From positions 1 through 32,275 of the forward strand of contig CANBRQ010000026.1 of NCBI GenBank assembly GCA_947371955.1: 32,275 nucleotides of DNA, read 5' to 3'. Under the pieces are notes generated by a model that saw only the letters and a program-made list of their open reading frames with translations, was not told the origin of the DNA and did not search any database. Positions 1-11,491 of the stretch are shown in pieces (positions within the stretch are counted from its first letter, which is position 1; the number at the start of each line of letters is the position of its first letter). The translations under genes and the position numbers were made by a program. Source of the stretch: Paracoccaceae bacterium (lineage in GTDB: Bacteria; Pseudomonadota; Alphaproteobacteria; Rhodobacterales; Rhodobacteraceae).

Positions 1-118
1 ACCCTGCGAAGCCAGAAGAGGACGCCCGCAAGGGCCAGCCGGATGGTTCAGTTTGGGATCGGGGCAGGATGCCTGATTGGGTCCGCCCCACAACATCGCC
101 TAAGAAAAGGGAACAGAT

Positions 119-2026
<1,908 letters not shown>

Positions 2027-2098
2027 CCAGCGCGGAACCGACCGTGGGCGGCCCTGTCATGGGGTCGCCCAAACGCGTTCTAGAACAGAGGTCCCGGC

Positions 2099-3247
2099 AT
2101 GCCAAAGCGCGATTACTACGACGTCTTGGGGGCTACCAAAGGCGCTTCGGCGGAGGAGCTGAAGAAAGCCTACCGCACTAAGGCCAAAGAACTGCACCCC
2201 GACCGCAATTCCGACAATCCCGAAGCTGAAGCCCAGTTCAAAGAGGTGAACGAGGCTTATGACGTCCTGAAAGACGCCGACAAGAAAGCCGCCTATGACC
2301 GCTACGGCCATGCCGCCTTCGAAGGCGGGCGCGGCGGTGGCGGTGGCGGCGCAGGCAATGCCGACTTCGCCTCGGCCTTCTCCGACGTGTTCGAGGATCT
2401 CTTCGGCGATTTCATGGGCCGTGGCGGCCAGCCCGGCCAGGGCAACCGCCGTCGCGCCCAGCGCGGGTCAGACCTGCGCTACAACCTGCGCGTCTCCTTG
2501 GAGGAAAGCTTCAAAGGCGTCCAGAAGACCGTCACCGTCCCCTCCTCCATCGCCTGTGACACCTGCCACGGCACCGGGGCCGAAGGCGGGGCAGAGCCTG
2601 TCACTTGCCCGACCTGCTCCGGCATGGGCAAGGTCCGCGCCCAGCAAGGCTTCTTCACGGTCGAACGCACCTGCCCAACCTGCCAAGGCGCAGGCCAGAC
2701 CATCAAGAACCCCTGCAAGATCTGCGCCGGTGCTGGCCGGATCGAGCGGGAACGTTCCCTCTCGGTCAACATCCCCGCCGGTGTTGAAACCGGCACCCGC
2801 ATCCGCCTTGCGGGCGAAGGCGAAGCCGGCATGCGCGGCGGCCCGGCCGGTGACCTGTACATCTTCATCGAAACCCGCGAACACCCGATCTTCCAGCGTG
2901 ATGGAGTCAACCTCTTCTGCCGCGTCCCGGTGTCCTTGATCACGGCGGCGCTGGGTGGAGAGGTCGAAGTCCCCACCATCGACGGCGGCAAGTCCCGTGT
3001 CAAAGTTCCCGCCGGCACGCAAACCGGCAAACAATTGCGCCTGCGCGCCAAGGGGATGCCCGCGCTGCGCGGTGGTGGTGCGGGTGACATGGTGGTTGAA
3101 CTGGCGGTGGAAACCCCGGTCAACCTGTCAAAACGCCAACAAGAACTGCTGCGCGAATTCGAGAAGCTGGAAGCCGAAGACAACAACCCCGAAGGCTCCT
3201 CGTTCTTCGCCAAGGTGAAGGGCTTCTGGGACGGCATGAAGAACTGA
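2099..3247 (+). CDS. dnaJ: Molecular chaperone DnaJ (Hsp40)
   Basis: 382 aa; J-domain with HPD (KELHPDRN), Gly-rich linker, four CxxCxGxG zinc motifs ([42 protein letters not shown]); directly downstream of dnaK. Confidence 0.99.
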   Translation: MPKRDYYDVLGATKGASAEELKKAYRTKAKELHPDRNSDNPEAEAQFKEVNEAYDVLKDADKKAAYDRYGHAAFEGGRGGGGGGAGNADFASAFSDVFEDLFGDFMGRGGQPGQGNRRRAQRGSDLRYNLRVSLEESFKGVQKTVTVPSSIACDTCHGTGAEGGAEPVTCPTCSGMGKVRAQQGFFTVERTCPTCQGAGQTIKNPCKICAGAGRIERERSLSVNIPAGVETGTRIRLAGEGEAGMRGGPAGDLYIFIETREHPIFQRDGVNLFCRVPVSLITAALGGEVEVPTIDGGKSRVKVPAGTQTGKQLRLRAKGMPALRGGGAGDMVVELAVETPVNLSKRQQELLREFEKLEAEDNNPEGSSFFAKVKGFWDGMKN

Positions 3248-3255
3248 CCTGGACC

Positions 3256-3299
3256 ATGGGCCAATGGCCCATCCTGCGTAGGATGGGCAATCTGCCCAT
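3256..3299 (+). repeat. Three overlapping perfect hairpins between dnaJ and its terminator
   Basis: ATGGGCC-AAT-GGCCCAT (3256-3272), CCCATCCT-GCGT-AGGATGGG (3268-3287), ATGGGCA-ATC-TGCCCAT (3283-3299); the central hairpin shares bases with both outer ones. Confidence 0.8.
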
Positions 3300-3307
3300 G
3301 CTCCCCG

Positions 3308-3339
3308 AAAGCCTCCCCCGCAAGGGCGGAGGCTTTTTT
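3308..3339 (+). terminator. Rho-independent terminator of dnaKJ
   Basis: AAAGCCTCC CCCGCAAGGGC GGAGGCTTT followed by a T-tract (six T at 3334-3339). Confidence 0.9.
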
Positions 3340-3558
3340 CTTGCGCCGCCCCTGCACCGCGCGTTGCGTTAATCCGGCCCCCATCGTCCGGCGTGTCGGT
3401 ACAGATGCCATACGGAAAACAGACGCAAACCCGACGGAGATCCGACACCCGCAAACACCGCATTTTGCAGCGTTAACCATGGGAATTCGTTCTGATTCGC
3501 CCCTCTACGGCCAAAGCCGTTAACCGTTCCTTCACCAAGCCCATGGCAGTCTCAACCC

Positions 3559-4326
3559 ATGGCACAGAATGGCTTTCAGGAATCACTCCTCCCGTTGTTC
3601 CCCACCCCGGGGGATGAGGATGAGGCGCGGGCAAATCCCCTGCCCGCCAAACTGCCGTCCTATATCGCCGACCACCGCAAACGCCTGCGCGACCGCTTCA
3701 TGGAAGGCGGGGCCGCCGCCCTGCCAGACTATGAACTGCTGGAACTCCTCCTCTTCCGCGCCATCCCCCGCATGGATGTCAAACCCCTCGCTCGCCTGCT
3801 GCTCGACACCTTCGGCGACTTCAACCGCGTGATTTCCGCCTCACCGCAACGCTTGGCAATGGTCAAAGGTGTCGGCGAAGCCGTTGTTATTGAACTGAAA
3901 CTGGTCGAAGCCGCCGCAGGCCGCCTGATGCGCGCCAAAGTCATGAACCGCCCCGTCCTGTCCTCCTGGAACGCGCTTCTCGACTATTGCCAGACCGTCA
4001 TGGCACATCGGGAAACGGAACAATTCCGCATCCTGTTCCTTGACCGCAAGAACGTGCTGATCGCGGATGAGGAGCAGGCCAAGGGCACCGTCGATCACGT
4101 GCCCGTCTACCCAAGGGAAGTCGTCAAGCGCGCCCTAGAACTCAACGCCTCAGCCATCATCCTTGTCCACAACCACCCCTCCGGCGACCCGACCCCGTCC
4201 GAGGCTGACATATCGATGACCATCCAAGTGCAAGAGGCCGCGCAAGTCCTTGGAATCATTGTGCATGATCACCTGATCATCGGGAAATCCCGCGAACTCA
4301 GCTTCAAGGCACAAGGGTATTTGTAG
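3559..4326 (+). CDS. radC: RadC family JAB/JAMM-domain protein
   Basis: 255 aa; helix-hairpin-helix-like [26 protein letters not shown]...[13 protein letters not shown], and JAMM motif [21 protein letters not shown]. Confidence 0.95.
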   Translation: MAQNGFQESLLPLFPTPGDEDEARANPLPAKLPSYIADHRKRLRDRFMEGGAAALPDYELLELLLFRAIPRMDVKPLARLLLDTFGDFNRVISASPQRLAMVKGVGEAVVIELKLVEAAAGRLMRAKVMNRPVLSSWNALLDYCQTVMAHRETEQFRILFLDRKNVLIADEEQAKGTVDHVPVYPREVVKRALELNASAIILVHNHPSGDPTPSEADISMTIQVQEAAQVLGIIVHDHLIIGKSRELSFKAQGYL

Positions 4327-5815
4327 GCCTGTCCACCGCGAAAGTCGGCTTCAGCCAGACCTCCACCCGCCGGTTCAGCCGCCGCCCCGCAGGCACCGCA
4401 TCACAGGCAATCGGCAGCGCCGCGCCAAAGGCGGCAACGCCGGGCAAAAGCGCCTCCGGCATCCCCGGCACAATGGCTTTCAGCGCCGCCAGCACCGCAT
4501 CCGCCCGCCCCTGCGCTAGGTCCATCGTTGCCCCGGCATCGCCCTGACCATCCGAAAAACCGGCCAACATCAAGGCTTTACCCTTGAACATCCCAGCCTC
4601 CAGCATCTGCGCCAGATCAGCGAGATTGGCCTGACTGCCCGCATCCAGCGTGTTGGTCCCATCGTCAAACCGGAAGGTCAGTGACAGCCGGTCCGCCCCA
4701 TCCATTACCCCCACCAAGCGCTGCAAATCCTCCAGTGAGGTGGCCTTCCCCGCCCCCTTGATCGCGTTGATCAACCGCAAGCCATCCGCCGTCATCGGCT
4801 GGCGCTCCACACTCCGGTCAATATACCCCGCCCCTGCGACAGCCGCCTGCGCCTCGGGCGTTGACAAAAAATCCAGCAATTCCCGTGCTATAAGCGGCAA
4901 CCGATGCCGCGGCGTCAGGAAGAACACCGGCAGCGTCAAGGGATAATCCGCCGCCTTCACCGCCAGCCGAGACGGCAGCAGCGGAAACCCGCAACTGTCC
5001 GTCAAGGGCAGCAACTTCGCCGCCCCGGTCACAGACCGTCCCGTCACCGCAATCGCCCAAGGGTCCTTGGCCACCGCCGCCGCCAATTCCGCCAAGGTCT
5101 CATGCGGCACGGTCACCGCCGGGTCTTTGCCCAACCGTGCTCGCAAGGCCCGCGCCACATCGCTATCCACCGCCAAACCGTGCAGAATCAAGGGCATATC
5201 CGGCCCGCCGACCTCGCTCCAGTTCGTCACCTCTCCTGAAAGAACCCGTGCAAGATCGATGGTAGAAATCGCCGGCATCGGGTTATCGCGCGCCACGATC
5301 GGCACCATCGCGTCCAGTGCCACCGATTGCGCGCCCAGATCCGGCTCCACCGCCGAGGCAAAAGCCAGGGTCGCCCCGCCCGACAGCAGGGCATCATGCG
5401 CCGTCTTGGGGCTGGAGGCGGTGAAAGACACCTCCGCCAAAGTCTCACCCGAGACCGGATCGGCCAGAACCGTGGGCTGGCCCGGCGTCAGGGTCAGCCC
5501 CTTGGCCTTGGCAAAAGCCACCAGCAGCGGCGGCAACAGCTTGGCCCCGGCATCCGAAGCCCCGGTGATCGTGATCAGCGCTTTGGGTGCAATCAGATCC
5601 GGGCACGCCGGGCCGTCACAGACCACCCCCTGCCCGTCAATCGTCAGCGGCCCGTAAGCCGATGAAATCCTGAAGAATTCGCCATCGTAGCCGGTCAGTG
5701 TCCCCGAAATCGACAAAGCGCCATCGCGTGAGGTCAGGGTGATATCCTGCGCCACCGCCAATCCGGGAAACACAAACGCGGCGAAAACCGCCGCGCGCCA
5801 CGCCTTAAATGCCAT
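4304..5815 (-). CDS. Secreted PBP-like (phosphate-binding type) protein with C-terminal OmpA-like domain
   Basis: Start set to [23 protein letters not shown] (signal peptide) at 5815. Middle region [22 protein letters not shown]...[25 protein letters not shown] resembles PstS-type binding proteins. C-terminus [26 protein letters not shown]...[11 protein letters not shown] resembles OmpA domains. Confidence 0.8.
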   Translation of the reverse strand: MAFKAWRAAVFAAFVFPGLAVAQDITLTSRDGALSISGTLTGYDGEFFRISSAYGPLTIDGQGVVCDGPACPDLIAPKALITITGASDAGAKLLPPLLVAFAKAKGLTLTPGQPTVLADPVSGETLAEVSFTASSPKTAHDALLSGGATLAFASAVEPDLGAQSVALDAMVPIVARDNPMPAISTIDLARVLSGEVTNWSEVGGPDMPLILHGLAVDSDVARALRARLGKDPAVTVPHETLAELAAAVAKDPWAIAVTGRSVTGAAKLLPLTDSCGFPLLPSRLAVKAADYPLTLPVFFLTPRHRLPLIARELLDFLSTPEAQAAVAGAGYIDRSVERQPMTADGLRLINAIKGAGKATSLEDLQRLVGVMDGADRLSLTFRFDDGTNTLDAGSQANLADLAQMLEAGMFKGKALMLAGFSDGQGDAGATMDLAQGRADAVLAALKAIVPGMPEALLPGVAAFGAALPIACDAVPAGRRLNRRVEVWLKPTFAVDRPTNTLVP

Positions 5816-5829
5816 CGAACCCGCCGTTC

Positions 5830-6771
5830 CTACTTGGTGGCAAGTTTCATGTCTGGCGCGAGATTCTTCAACACCAGAAAATCGCCCACCGCAGAACAAT
5901 CGGGCATGGCCAGCGTCAGATCAACCACCTTGGCGCTGCCCTCCATGCTGCTGATCGTCTGTCCCAGCATTTCCTGCGCACAATTGGCAGCGGTCACCGG
6001 GGCTTCGACCACCACCTCTGCTAGGCCTTCGGCGGGGAAGGTGTAAATCTGCGCCATAAGGGGGCTGTCGACGCTCATCTCACCCAGTGCCATCAGCGAG
6101 CTTCCTGTCGCCGTCGGCCCCGGCTGGGCCGCCGAGACATCGCCCGGCTGGCCGAAATCTGCGCCATTTTCAAAGCCATGCAGCACGAAGCCATCAAGCC
6201 CCAGCCATTGCACGGCAAAACGGCGGACGGTGGCAAGGTCAGGGACCGGATGCACGGCCGAAACATTGCGGCCATCGGCGAATCGAATCTCGAACTGTCC
6301 GGCCTGATCCAGCGCCGGAATGGCCAACGTCAGACGGCCGTTGGCACCCACGCGCTGCGTCACTGTCAGCCCGCCATGCGCCAGAACCACCCGCGCGCCG
6401 CTGTCGCAGGGCGCGCGCAGCGTCAGCGCAACTGTGGCACCCGGCTCGGTTGAGGCGGTCAGCACCGGCGTGCAATCGCGTGCGAGTGCGCTGTCCGTGG
6501 CAGGGGCAACGGGCGGGGTTAAGAAAATATGCTGTTCTGGCAAAGGCTTGACAGGAACATTTGTCGTGGCCTTCACTCCGGGATCGTCTGGCGAGGCGGA
6601 CAGCACCACGATCTTGGTCGGCAAGCTCACCGCAGCCGCCATGGGCGTGGCTTTGCGCGCCGCGAGGGTTTGCGCCAAATGGCCTGCCGCAAGAGCAATC
6701 GCCAGAACTGCCAATAACCGGCCGATCCTGCGGACTGGGCTTGTCGAAAGTGTTGACCAGAGGGATGCCAT
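5830..6771 (-). CDS. Hypothetical secreted/membrane-anchored protein
   Basis: 313 aa; N-terminal hydrophobic segment IGRLLAVLAIALAAGHLAQTLAA; 14-nt gap to the downstream PBP/OmpA gene implies co-transcription. Confidence 0.75.
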   Translation of the reverse strand: MASLWSTLSTSPVRRIGRLLAVLAIALAAGHLAQTLAARKATPMAAAVSLPTKIVVLSASPDDPGVKATTNVPVKPLPEQHIFLTPPVAPATDSALARDCTPVLTASTEPGATVALTLRAPCDSGARVVLAHGGLTVTQRVGANGRLTLAIPALDQAGQFEIRFADGRNVSAVHPVPDLATVRRFAVQWLGLDGFVLHGFENGADFGQPGDVSAAQPGPTATGSSLMALGEMSVDSPLMAQIYTFPAEGLAEVVVEAPVTAANCAQEMLGQTISSMEGSAKVVDLTLAMPDCSAVGDFLVLKNLAPDMKLATK

Positions 6772-6970
6772 GGCGCCTTTCCATCAGCTTACCCCTATGT
6801 GATCGGACTCAAACCGGGCTCTGTCGCGGCTCAAACAGGGAAAACCCAAGGCAATTCTTCGGAATTGAGGCAAACTGCCACATTTGCGGCCCGAATTTGC
6901 CCGGCGAGGAGCGGTTTACCATCCGCCGCATCGCCGCTAGGGTGCCCTCCCACACAGACGGAACGCGCAG

Positions 6971-8401
6971 ATGGCCTCCAGAACCACCCTCAACGCCAAG
7001 AACCTGGAGACGCTGGGGGCCGCCGCCCTGGCAGATCTGTTGATCGAGGTCAGCAGCGGCAATGCCGCCGCCAAGCGCCGTCTGCGGTTGGCGCTGGCCG
7101 GCGGGCAAGGTCCGAAAGAGGCGGCGGCAGAGGTGCGCAAGCGCCTGATAACCCTGGCAAAGTCGCGCGCCCGGGTCGGCTGGCGGCAGCGCAAGACCCT
7201 GACCGATGACCTGACCGCACAGCGCCGCGCCATTCTGGACCAGATCGCCCCCAACGACGCGGTCGAGGCCTTTGACCTCGCCTGGCAGTTCCTGTCGCTG
7301 GCCAACGGCATCTTCGACCGCTGCGAAGACAGCAGCGGCGCCCTGATGACCCTGTTCCGCGAGACCGTGGCCCAGCTTGCCCCCCTTGCCGAGGCCGTCG
7401 AAATCCCGCCAGACCGTTTGGCCGACCGGATTCTGGATGCCCTTCTGGCCAACGGCTACGGCCAATATGACGACCTCATCGCCAACCTGACGCAATCCTT
7501 GGGGGCAGAGGGTCTGGCCCACCTCAAGGCCTTGGTGCAGTCCATGGCCGACCGGGTGGAGCCTGTCCCGCCAAGGTCCGAATGGCAGAAGGTCGGCGTC
7601 GGTCTGGGCGGCACCGTCTATGCCCACCAGCTGGAGGAGCGACACCGCCGCCGCGTCATCGACAAGGCGCTGAAAGACATCGCAGATGCGACCGGCGACG
7701 TTGATGCCTTCATCGCCGGCTACGCCCCGCTGGCCCGCAAGCTGCCCGTTGTCGCCACCGAAATCGCCACCCGCCTCTTGTCCGCCGGCCGCGCTGCCGA
7801 GGCGCTGGAGGCGCTGGACGCTGCCAGTCTGGACGCCCGCCCCTCCGATGACTGGCAAGACGCCCGCCTTGCCGCACTGGAGGCGCTGAACCGCCCGGAA
7901 GAGGCGCAAGCCTTTCGCTGGCAAAGCTTTTCCCGCGCGCTGGCCATCCCACCGCTGCGGGCCTACCTCAAACGCCTGCCCGACTTTGACGATGTCGAGG
8001 CCGAAGAGCGCGCCATGGCCCATGCCCTGGCCTACCCCAACACGACGCTGGCCCTGTGGTTCCTGACCCAATGGCCCGCGCTGTCCCATGCCGCCACCCT
8101 CGTCCAGACCCGGGGTGAGGAGCTTGACGGCGACCACTATGAGATCCTCGCCCCCGCGGCAGAGGCTTTGGCCGACAGATATCCCCTCTCCGCCGTTCTG
8201 GTGCTGCGCTGTCTGATCGATTTCACGTTGGCGAAAGGCCGCGCCAGCCGCTATGCCCACGCCGCCCGCCACCTTGCCGAATGCGCTCGGCTGGACACGA
8301 TGATCGGGGACTATGGCGAGGCTCTGCCGCACACGACCTATCTCGCCCATCTTCACCGCGAGCATCCAAGGAAAACCTCGTTCTGGGCCGAGGTCGTCTA
8401 G
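6971..8401 (+). CDS. DUF6880-like hypothetical protein
   Basis: 476 aa; MASRTTLNAKNLETLGAAALADLLIEVSSGNAAAKRRLRLALAGGQGPKEAAAEVRKRLITLAKSRARVGWRQRKTL is recognisable as the family found next to assorted Alphaproteobacteria genes; family name from memory. Confidence 0.75.
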   Translation: MASRTTLNAKNLETLGAAALADLLIEVSSGNAAAKRRLRLALAGGQGPKEAAAEVRKRLITLAKSRARVGWRQRKTLTDDLTAQRRAILDQIAPNDAVEAFDLAWQFLSLANGIFDRCEDSSGALMTLFRETVAQLAPLAEAVEIPPDRLADRILDALLANGYGQYDDLIANLTQSLGAEGLAHLKALVQSMADRVEPVPPRSEWQKVGVGLGGTVYAHQLEERHRRRVIDKALKDIADATGDVDAFIAGYAPLARKLPVVATEIATRLLSAGRAAEALEALDAASLDARPSDDWQDARLAALEALNRPEEAQAFRWQSFSRALAIPPLRAYLKRLPDFDDVEAEERAMAHALAYPNTTLALWFLTQWPALSHAATLVQTRGEELDGDHYEILAPAAEALADRYPLSAVLVLRCLIDFTLAKGRASRYAHAARHLAECARLDTMIGDYGEALPHTTYLAHLHREHPRKTSFWAEVV

Positions 8402-9672
8402 CGGCTTTCCAACCGGTCGCGGATCATGCTGATCGGCAGCAGCACATTCGGCGCCATCCGTGACAGCGCATGGAACGGCAGTTCCTCGGCCTTGCGCAGT
8501 GGAATGGCCAAGTCTGCCAAGGGCTTGCCCAAGGCCCAGTCCGCCAGTTCGCGCCCCATCGCCGTCGTCAGGGCAATCCCTCGCCCGTTGCAGGCAAAGC
8601 CAGCCACCAGCCCCGGCGCCAGTTCCACCAGCCGGGGCAGAAAGTCCGGCATGACCGAGGCCATGCCAGACCAGGCAAATTCCAACGGCGGCAGGTCAGG
8701 CAGGCTCAGAAACTGCGCCAGACGCCGGTGAATAACCCGCGGCACCCGCGCCCCGGCCCCCAAAGACAGGATATGCATCCCCCCGCTGATCAACCGGTTC
8801 TGCGCATCAAAGCGGAAGGTGAACAGGTTGCGCCGCGTGTCCGAAACCGCCTGCCCGCCCGGCAGCAAGCGGCTGCGCACCGCCAAGGGCAAGGGCCGGG
8901 TTGCCACCTGAAACACCCTGAGCGGAAAGAAGCTCCGCGCCAGCCCGGGCCAAAGCGCCCCCACATAGGCATTCGTCGCCATCACCACCTTCGGCGCGCG
9001 CACCTGTCCGGCTAAGGTCCGCGCCACCCAGTCTGCGCCAACCTTCTCCAGCCCCAGCACCGGCGAGCCTTCAAACACCCGCACCCCCGCCGCCGCTCCA
9101 GCCCGTGCCAATCCCCGCGCATAGCCCACCGGATTGATCACCCCGCCCGAACGGTCGATCCACCCGCCGCGCCAGCCCTCGACACCCGTCAGCAGCGTAA
9201 CCCCTTGGGCGTCCAGCAATTCCACCGGCCGCCCCAAGTCCCCCCACTGGCGCACCCGCTCTTTTGCCTTGGCGAAAGCCGCAATTGAATGCGAGGGTTG
9301 TATCCAGCCAACCTGCGCCGCATCGCACGACATCCCATGCCGCTGGATCAGGTCAAACACCAGATCGCCGCTGCCGGCGGCCATCCGGATCAGCGGTTCC
9401 GCCCGCTCGCCCAGCAGCGCACGGATCCCATCCGGATCAACCTTGGCAAAGTTCGGCACGACAAACCCCGCATTGCGGCCCGAGGCGCCATGAGCGATCC
9501 GCTCGGCCTCCAGCAGCACCACCGATTGTCCCGCCTCCGCCGCGTGCAGCGCCGTCGAAAGCCCGGCAAAACCGCCGCCGATCACCAGAAGATCGGCCTC
9601 TTCGGCCCCTTTCAGCGCCGGAAAGCCGGCCACAGGTGCCGCGGTCGCGTGCCAAAGTGTGCGCGGAGTCAT
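8398..9672 (-). CDS. FAD-dependent oxidoreductase (DAO/DadA/PuuB-like amine or amino-acid oxidase)
   Basis: Start MTPRTLWHATAAPVAGFPALKG at 9672; Rossmann motif ADLLVIGGGFAGLSTALHAAEAGQSVVLLEAE; ASGRNAGFVVP; C-terminal LVAGFACNGRGIALTTAMGRELADWALG. Confidence 0.92.
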   Translation of the reverse strand: MTPRTLWHATAAPVAGFPALKGAEEADLLVIGGGFAGLSTALHAAEAGQSVVLLEAERIAHGASGRNAGFVVPNFAKVDPDGIRALLGERAEPLIRMAAGSGDLVFDLIQRHGMSCDAAQVGWIQPSHSIAAFAKAKERVRQWGDLGRPVELLDAQGVTLLTGVEGWRGGWIDRSGGVINPVGYARGLARAGAAAGVRVFEGSPVLGLEKVGADWVARTLAGQVRAPKVVMATNAYVGALWPGLARSFFPLRVFQVATRPLPLAVRSRLLPGGQAVSDTRRNLFTFRFDAQNRLISGGMHILSLGAGARVPRVIHRRLAQFLSLPDLPPLEFAWSGMASVMPDFLPRLVELAPGLVAGFACNGRGIALTTAMGRELADWALGKPLADLAIPLRKAEELPFHALSRMAPNVLLPISMIRDRLESR

Positions 9673-10598
9673 TGCCGCCGCCTTGGCCCGAAGAACCCCT
9701 GTGGCCGCCACAACAGGATCAGGCACAGCATCACCCCAATCGCCACGATCTGCAGCGAAGCCGCCCGCGCCTGCCAATCCTGCGGCACCAGTGAGGCCGT
9801 CACGGTCCCAGACCCCACCCAGATCGCCCAGACCACAATCGAGCCCAGCAGCGCCCCCCGGTTCGACCCCGACCCGCCCACCATCAGCATCGCCCAGACC
9901 TGAAACGTCAGCGTCGGCAGATAGTTGTCTGGCGCGATGAACCCGATGAAATGCGCCTGCACCGCGCCCGCCAGTCCCATCACCGCACCGCCGACCGCAA
10001 AGGCCTGAATCCGGTAGCTTTGCGCGCTTTTGCCCAAGGCAATCGCCGCCCGCTCGTCCTCTCGCAATGCCCGCAGCACCCGCCCCCAAGGGCTGCGCGA
10101 CAGCCGCTCCAGCGCCAGATAGGCCGCCAAAGTCACCACCGCGATGACCCCAAGGTTGGCAAAGTTGAACAGCACCGCCTGATCCTGCACCGATGCAAAA
10201 GGCCTTGGGATAAACGCCACCCCAAACGGCCCCCCCGTCAACCCTTGCGCGTTCAACGCCACCAGTTGCACCACAACCGCCACGCCAAAGGTCGTGATCG
10301 CCAGATAATCCGCCTTCAACCGCAGCGTCGCATAGCCCGTAAACGCCGCAGCCCCCGCCGTGATCAGCGCCGCCGCCAGCCATCCCGCCACAATCGGCCA
10401 GCCAAACCCGCCAATCCGGTCCGGCGTATCCGGCGAGGTCAGGATGGCCGAACTATAAGCCCCAATCGCCACGAACCCCGCAATCCCCACGTTGAACAGT
10501 CCCGTCAGCCCCCATTGCAGGTTCAGCCCCAGCGCAATCAGCCCGAAAATCAACGCGGTAGACAGAAAGAACGCGCCATAGCCCAGAAGGTCGATCAT
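9669..10598 (-). CDS. livM: Branched-chain amino acid-type ABC transporter permease LivM
   Basis: Start MIDLLGYGAFFLSTALIFGLIALGLNLQWGLTGLFNVGIAGFVAIGAY at 10598; typical LivM TM sequence and PWGRVLRALREDERAAIALGK EAA loop. ATGA overlap with the downstream gene. Confidence 0.95.
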   Translation of the reverse strand: MIDLLGYGAFFLSTALIFGLIALGLNLQWGLTGLFNVGIAGFVAIGAYSSAILTSPDTPDRIGGFGWPIVAGWLAAALITAGAAAFTGYATLRLKADYLAITTFGVAVVVQLVALNAQGLTGGPFGVAFIPRPFASVQDQAVLFNFANLGVIAVVTLAAYLALERLSRSPWGRVLRALREDERAAIALGKSAQSYRIQAFAVGGAVMGLAGAVQAHFIGFIAPDNYLPTLTFQVWAMLMVGGSGSNRGALLGSIVVWAIWVGSGTVTASLVPQDWQARAASLQIVAIGVMLCLILLWRPQGFFGPRRRQ

Positions 10599-11491
10599 CG
10601 CTCTGCCACTCCAAACAACCCGATGGGCCGGATCAGCAGCACCGCCATCAGGATCACGAAGGCCACCGCCTGCCGCCACTCCGCGCCGACAAACTGCACC
10701 GCCGCCGCCTCCGACAGCCCGATGATCAGCCCCCCCAAGACAGCCCCGCGCACCGACCCGATCCCCCCCAAAATCGCCGCCGCAAACATCGGCAACAGCA
10801 AGGACAGCCCCATCAACGGCCGGATCTGCACCAGCACCCCCACCATCACACCCGAAGCGCAGGCCAAAGCCGCCCCAATCACCCAGGTCGCCCGCACCAC
10901 AGCCGCCACATCAATCCCGACCACCTTCGCCAAAGCCGGGTTCTGTGAATAAGCCCGCATCTCCCGCCCGCGCTGGCTATGCGCCATGAACAAATGCATC
11001 CCCACCACCAGAACCAAAGTCAGCAGCAAAAGCGCCACCTGATCCGCCGTGATCTTGATCCCCAACCCCAACGGCGTGGCCATCTGAATGGCCCGACTGA
11101 AGTACGTAGGACGCGAGGTGAAGATGAACTCCAGCAAACTCCGCAGCGCCATCGAGGCACCGAACGAGGCCATCACCACAATGATCGACTGCCCCCTTGC
11201 CCTCAGCCTTGCAAACAGCAGCCAGTCCAGCACCAGCGCCAACAGCGCCGTCAAAGCCATCGCCACGACCAAGGCCACCAGCAACGGCAGCCCGAACGAC
11301 AAGGGTTTCAACGCCGTACTCCCGCCCAAGGCCCCCACCACCGCCAAAGCGGCATAGGCCCCCCATGCCATGAAATCCCCATGCGCGAAGTTGGAAAACC
11401 GCAGGATCGAATAGGTCAGCGTCACCCCAATCGCCCCCAGCCCGATCATCGAGCCGGCAATCACCCCATCCAGCAGAAATTGCAAACTCAT
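10595..11491 (-). CDS. livH: Branched-chain amino acid-type ABC transporter permease LivH
   Basis: 298 aa; MSLQFLLDGVIAGSMIGLGAIGVTLTYSILRFSNFAHGDFMAWGAY; REMRAYSQNPALAKVVGIDV. Confidence 0.95.
   Translation of the reverse strand: MSLQFLLDGVIAGSMIGLGAIGVTLTYSILRFSNFAHGDFMAWGAYAALAVVGALGGSTALKPLSFGLPLLVALVVAMALTALLALVLDWLLFARLRARGQSIIVVMASFGASMALRSLLEFIFTSRPTYFSRAIQMATPLGLGIKITADQVALLLLTLVLVVGMHLFMAHSQRGREMRAYSQNPALAKVVGIDVAAVVRATWVIGAALACASGVMVGVLVQIRPLMGLSLLLPMFAAAILGGIGSVRGAVLGGLIIGLSEAAAVQFVGAEWRQAVAFVILMAVLLIRPIGLFGVAER

Noticed and set aside
1-118. Heat-shock sigma-32 promoter or CIRCE element upstream of dnaK
   Set aside because: I could not find a convincing CIRCE inverted repeat or sigma-32 -35/-10 pair in the 118 nt available.
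2479-3480. 333-aa minus-strand ORF over dnaJ
   Set aside because: Antisense shadow of dnaJ; no recognisable domain.
6809-8365. 518-aa minus-strand ORF antisense to the DUF6880-like gene
   Set aside because: Gly/Gln-rich shadow ORF, no domain; the plus-strand protein has coherent sequence and a start after the promoter region.
9673-10383. Upstream extension of the FAD oxidoreductase ORF (661 aa)
   Set aside because: The extension is out-of-frame livM read-through (Gly-rich, no domain); true start at 9672 gives an ATGA overlap and intact Rossmann N-terminus.
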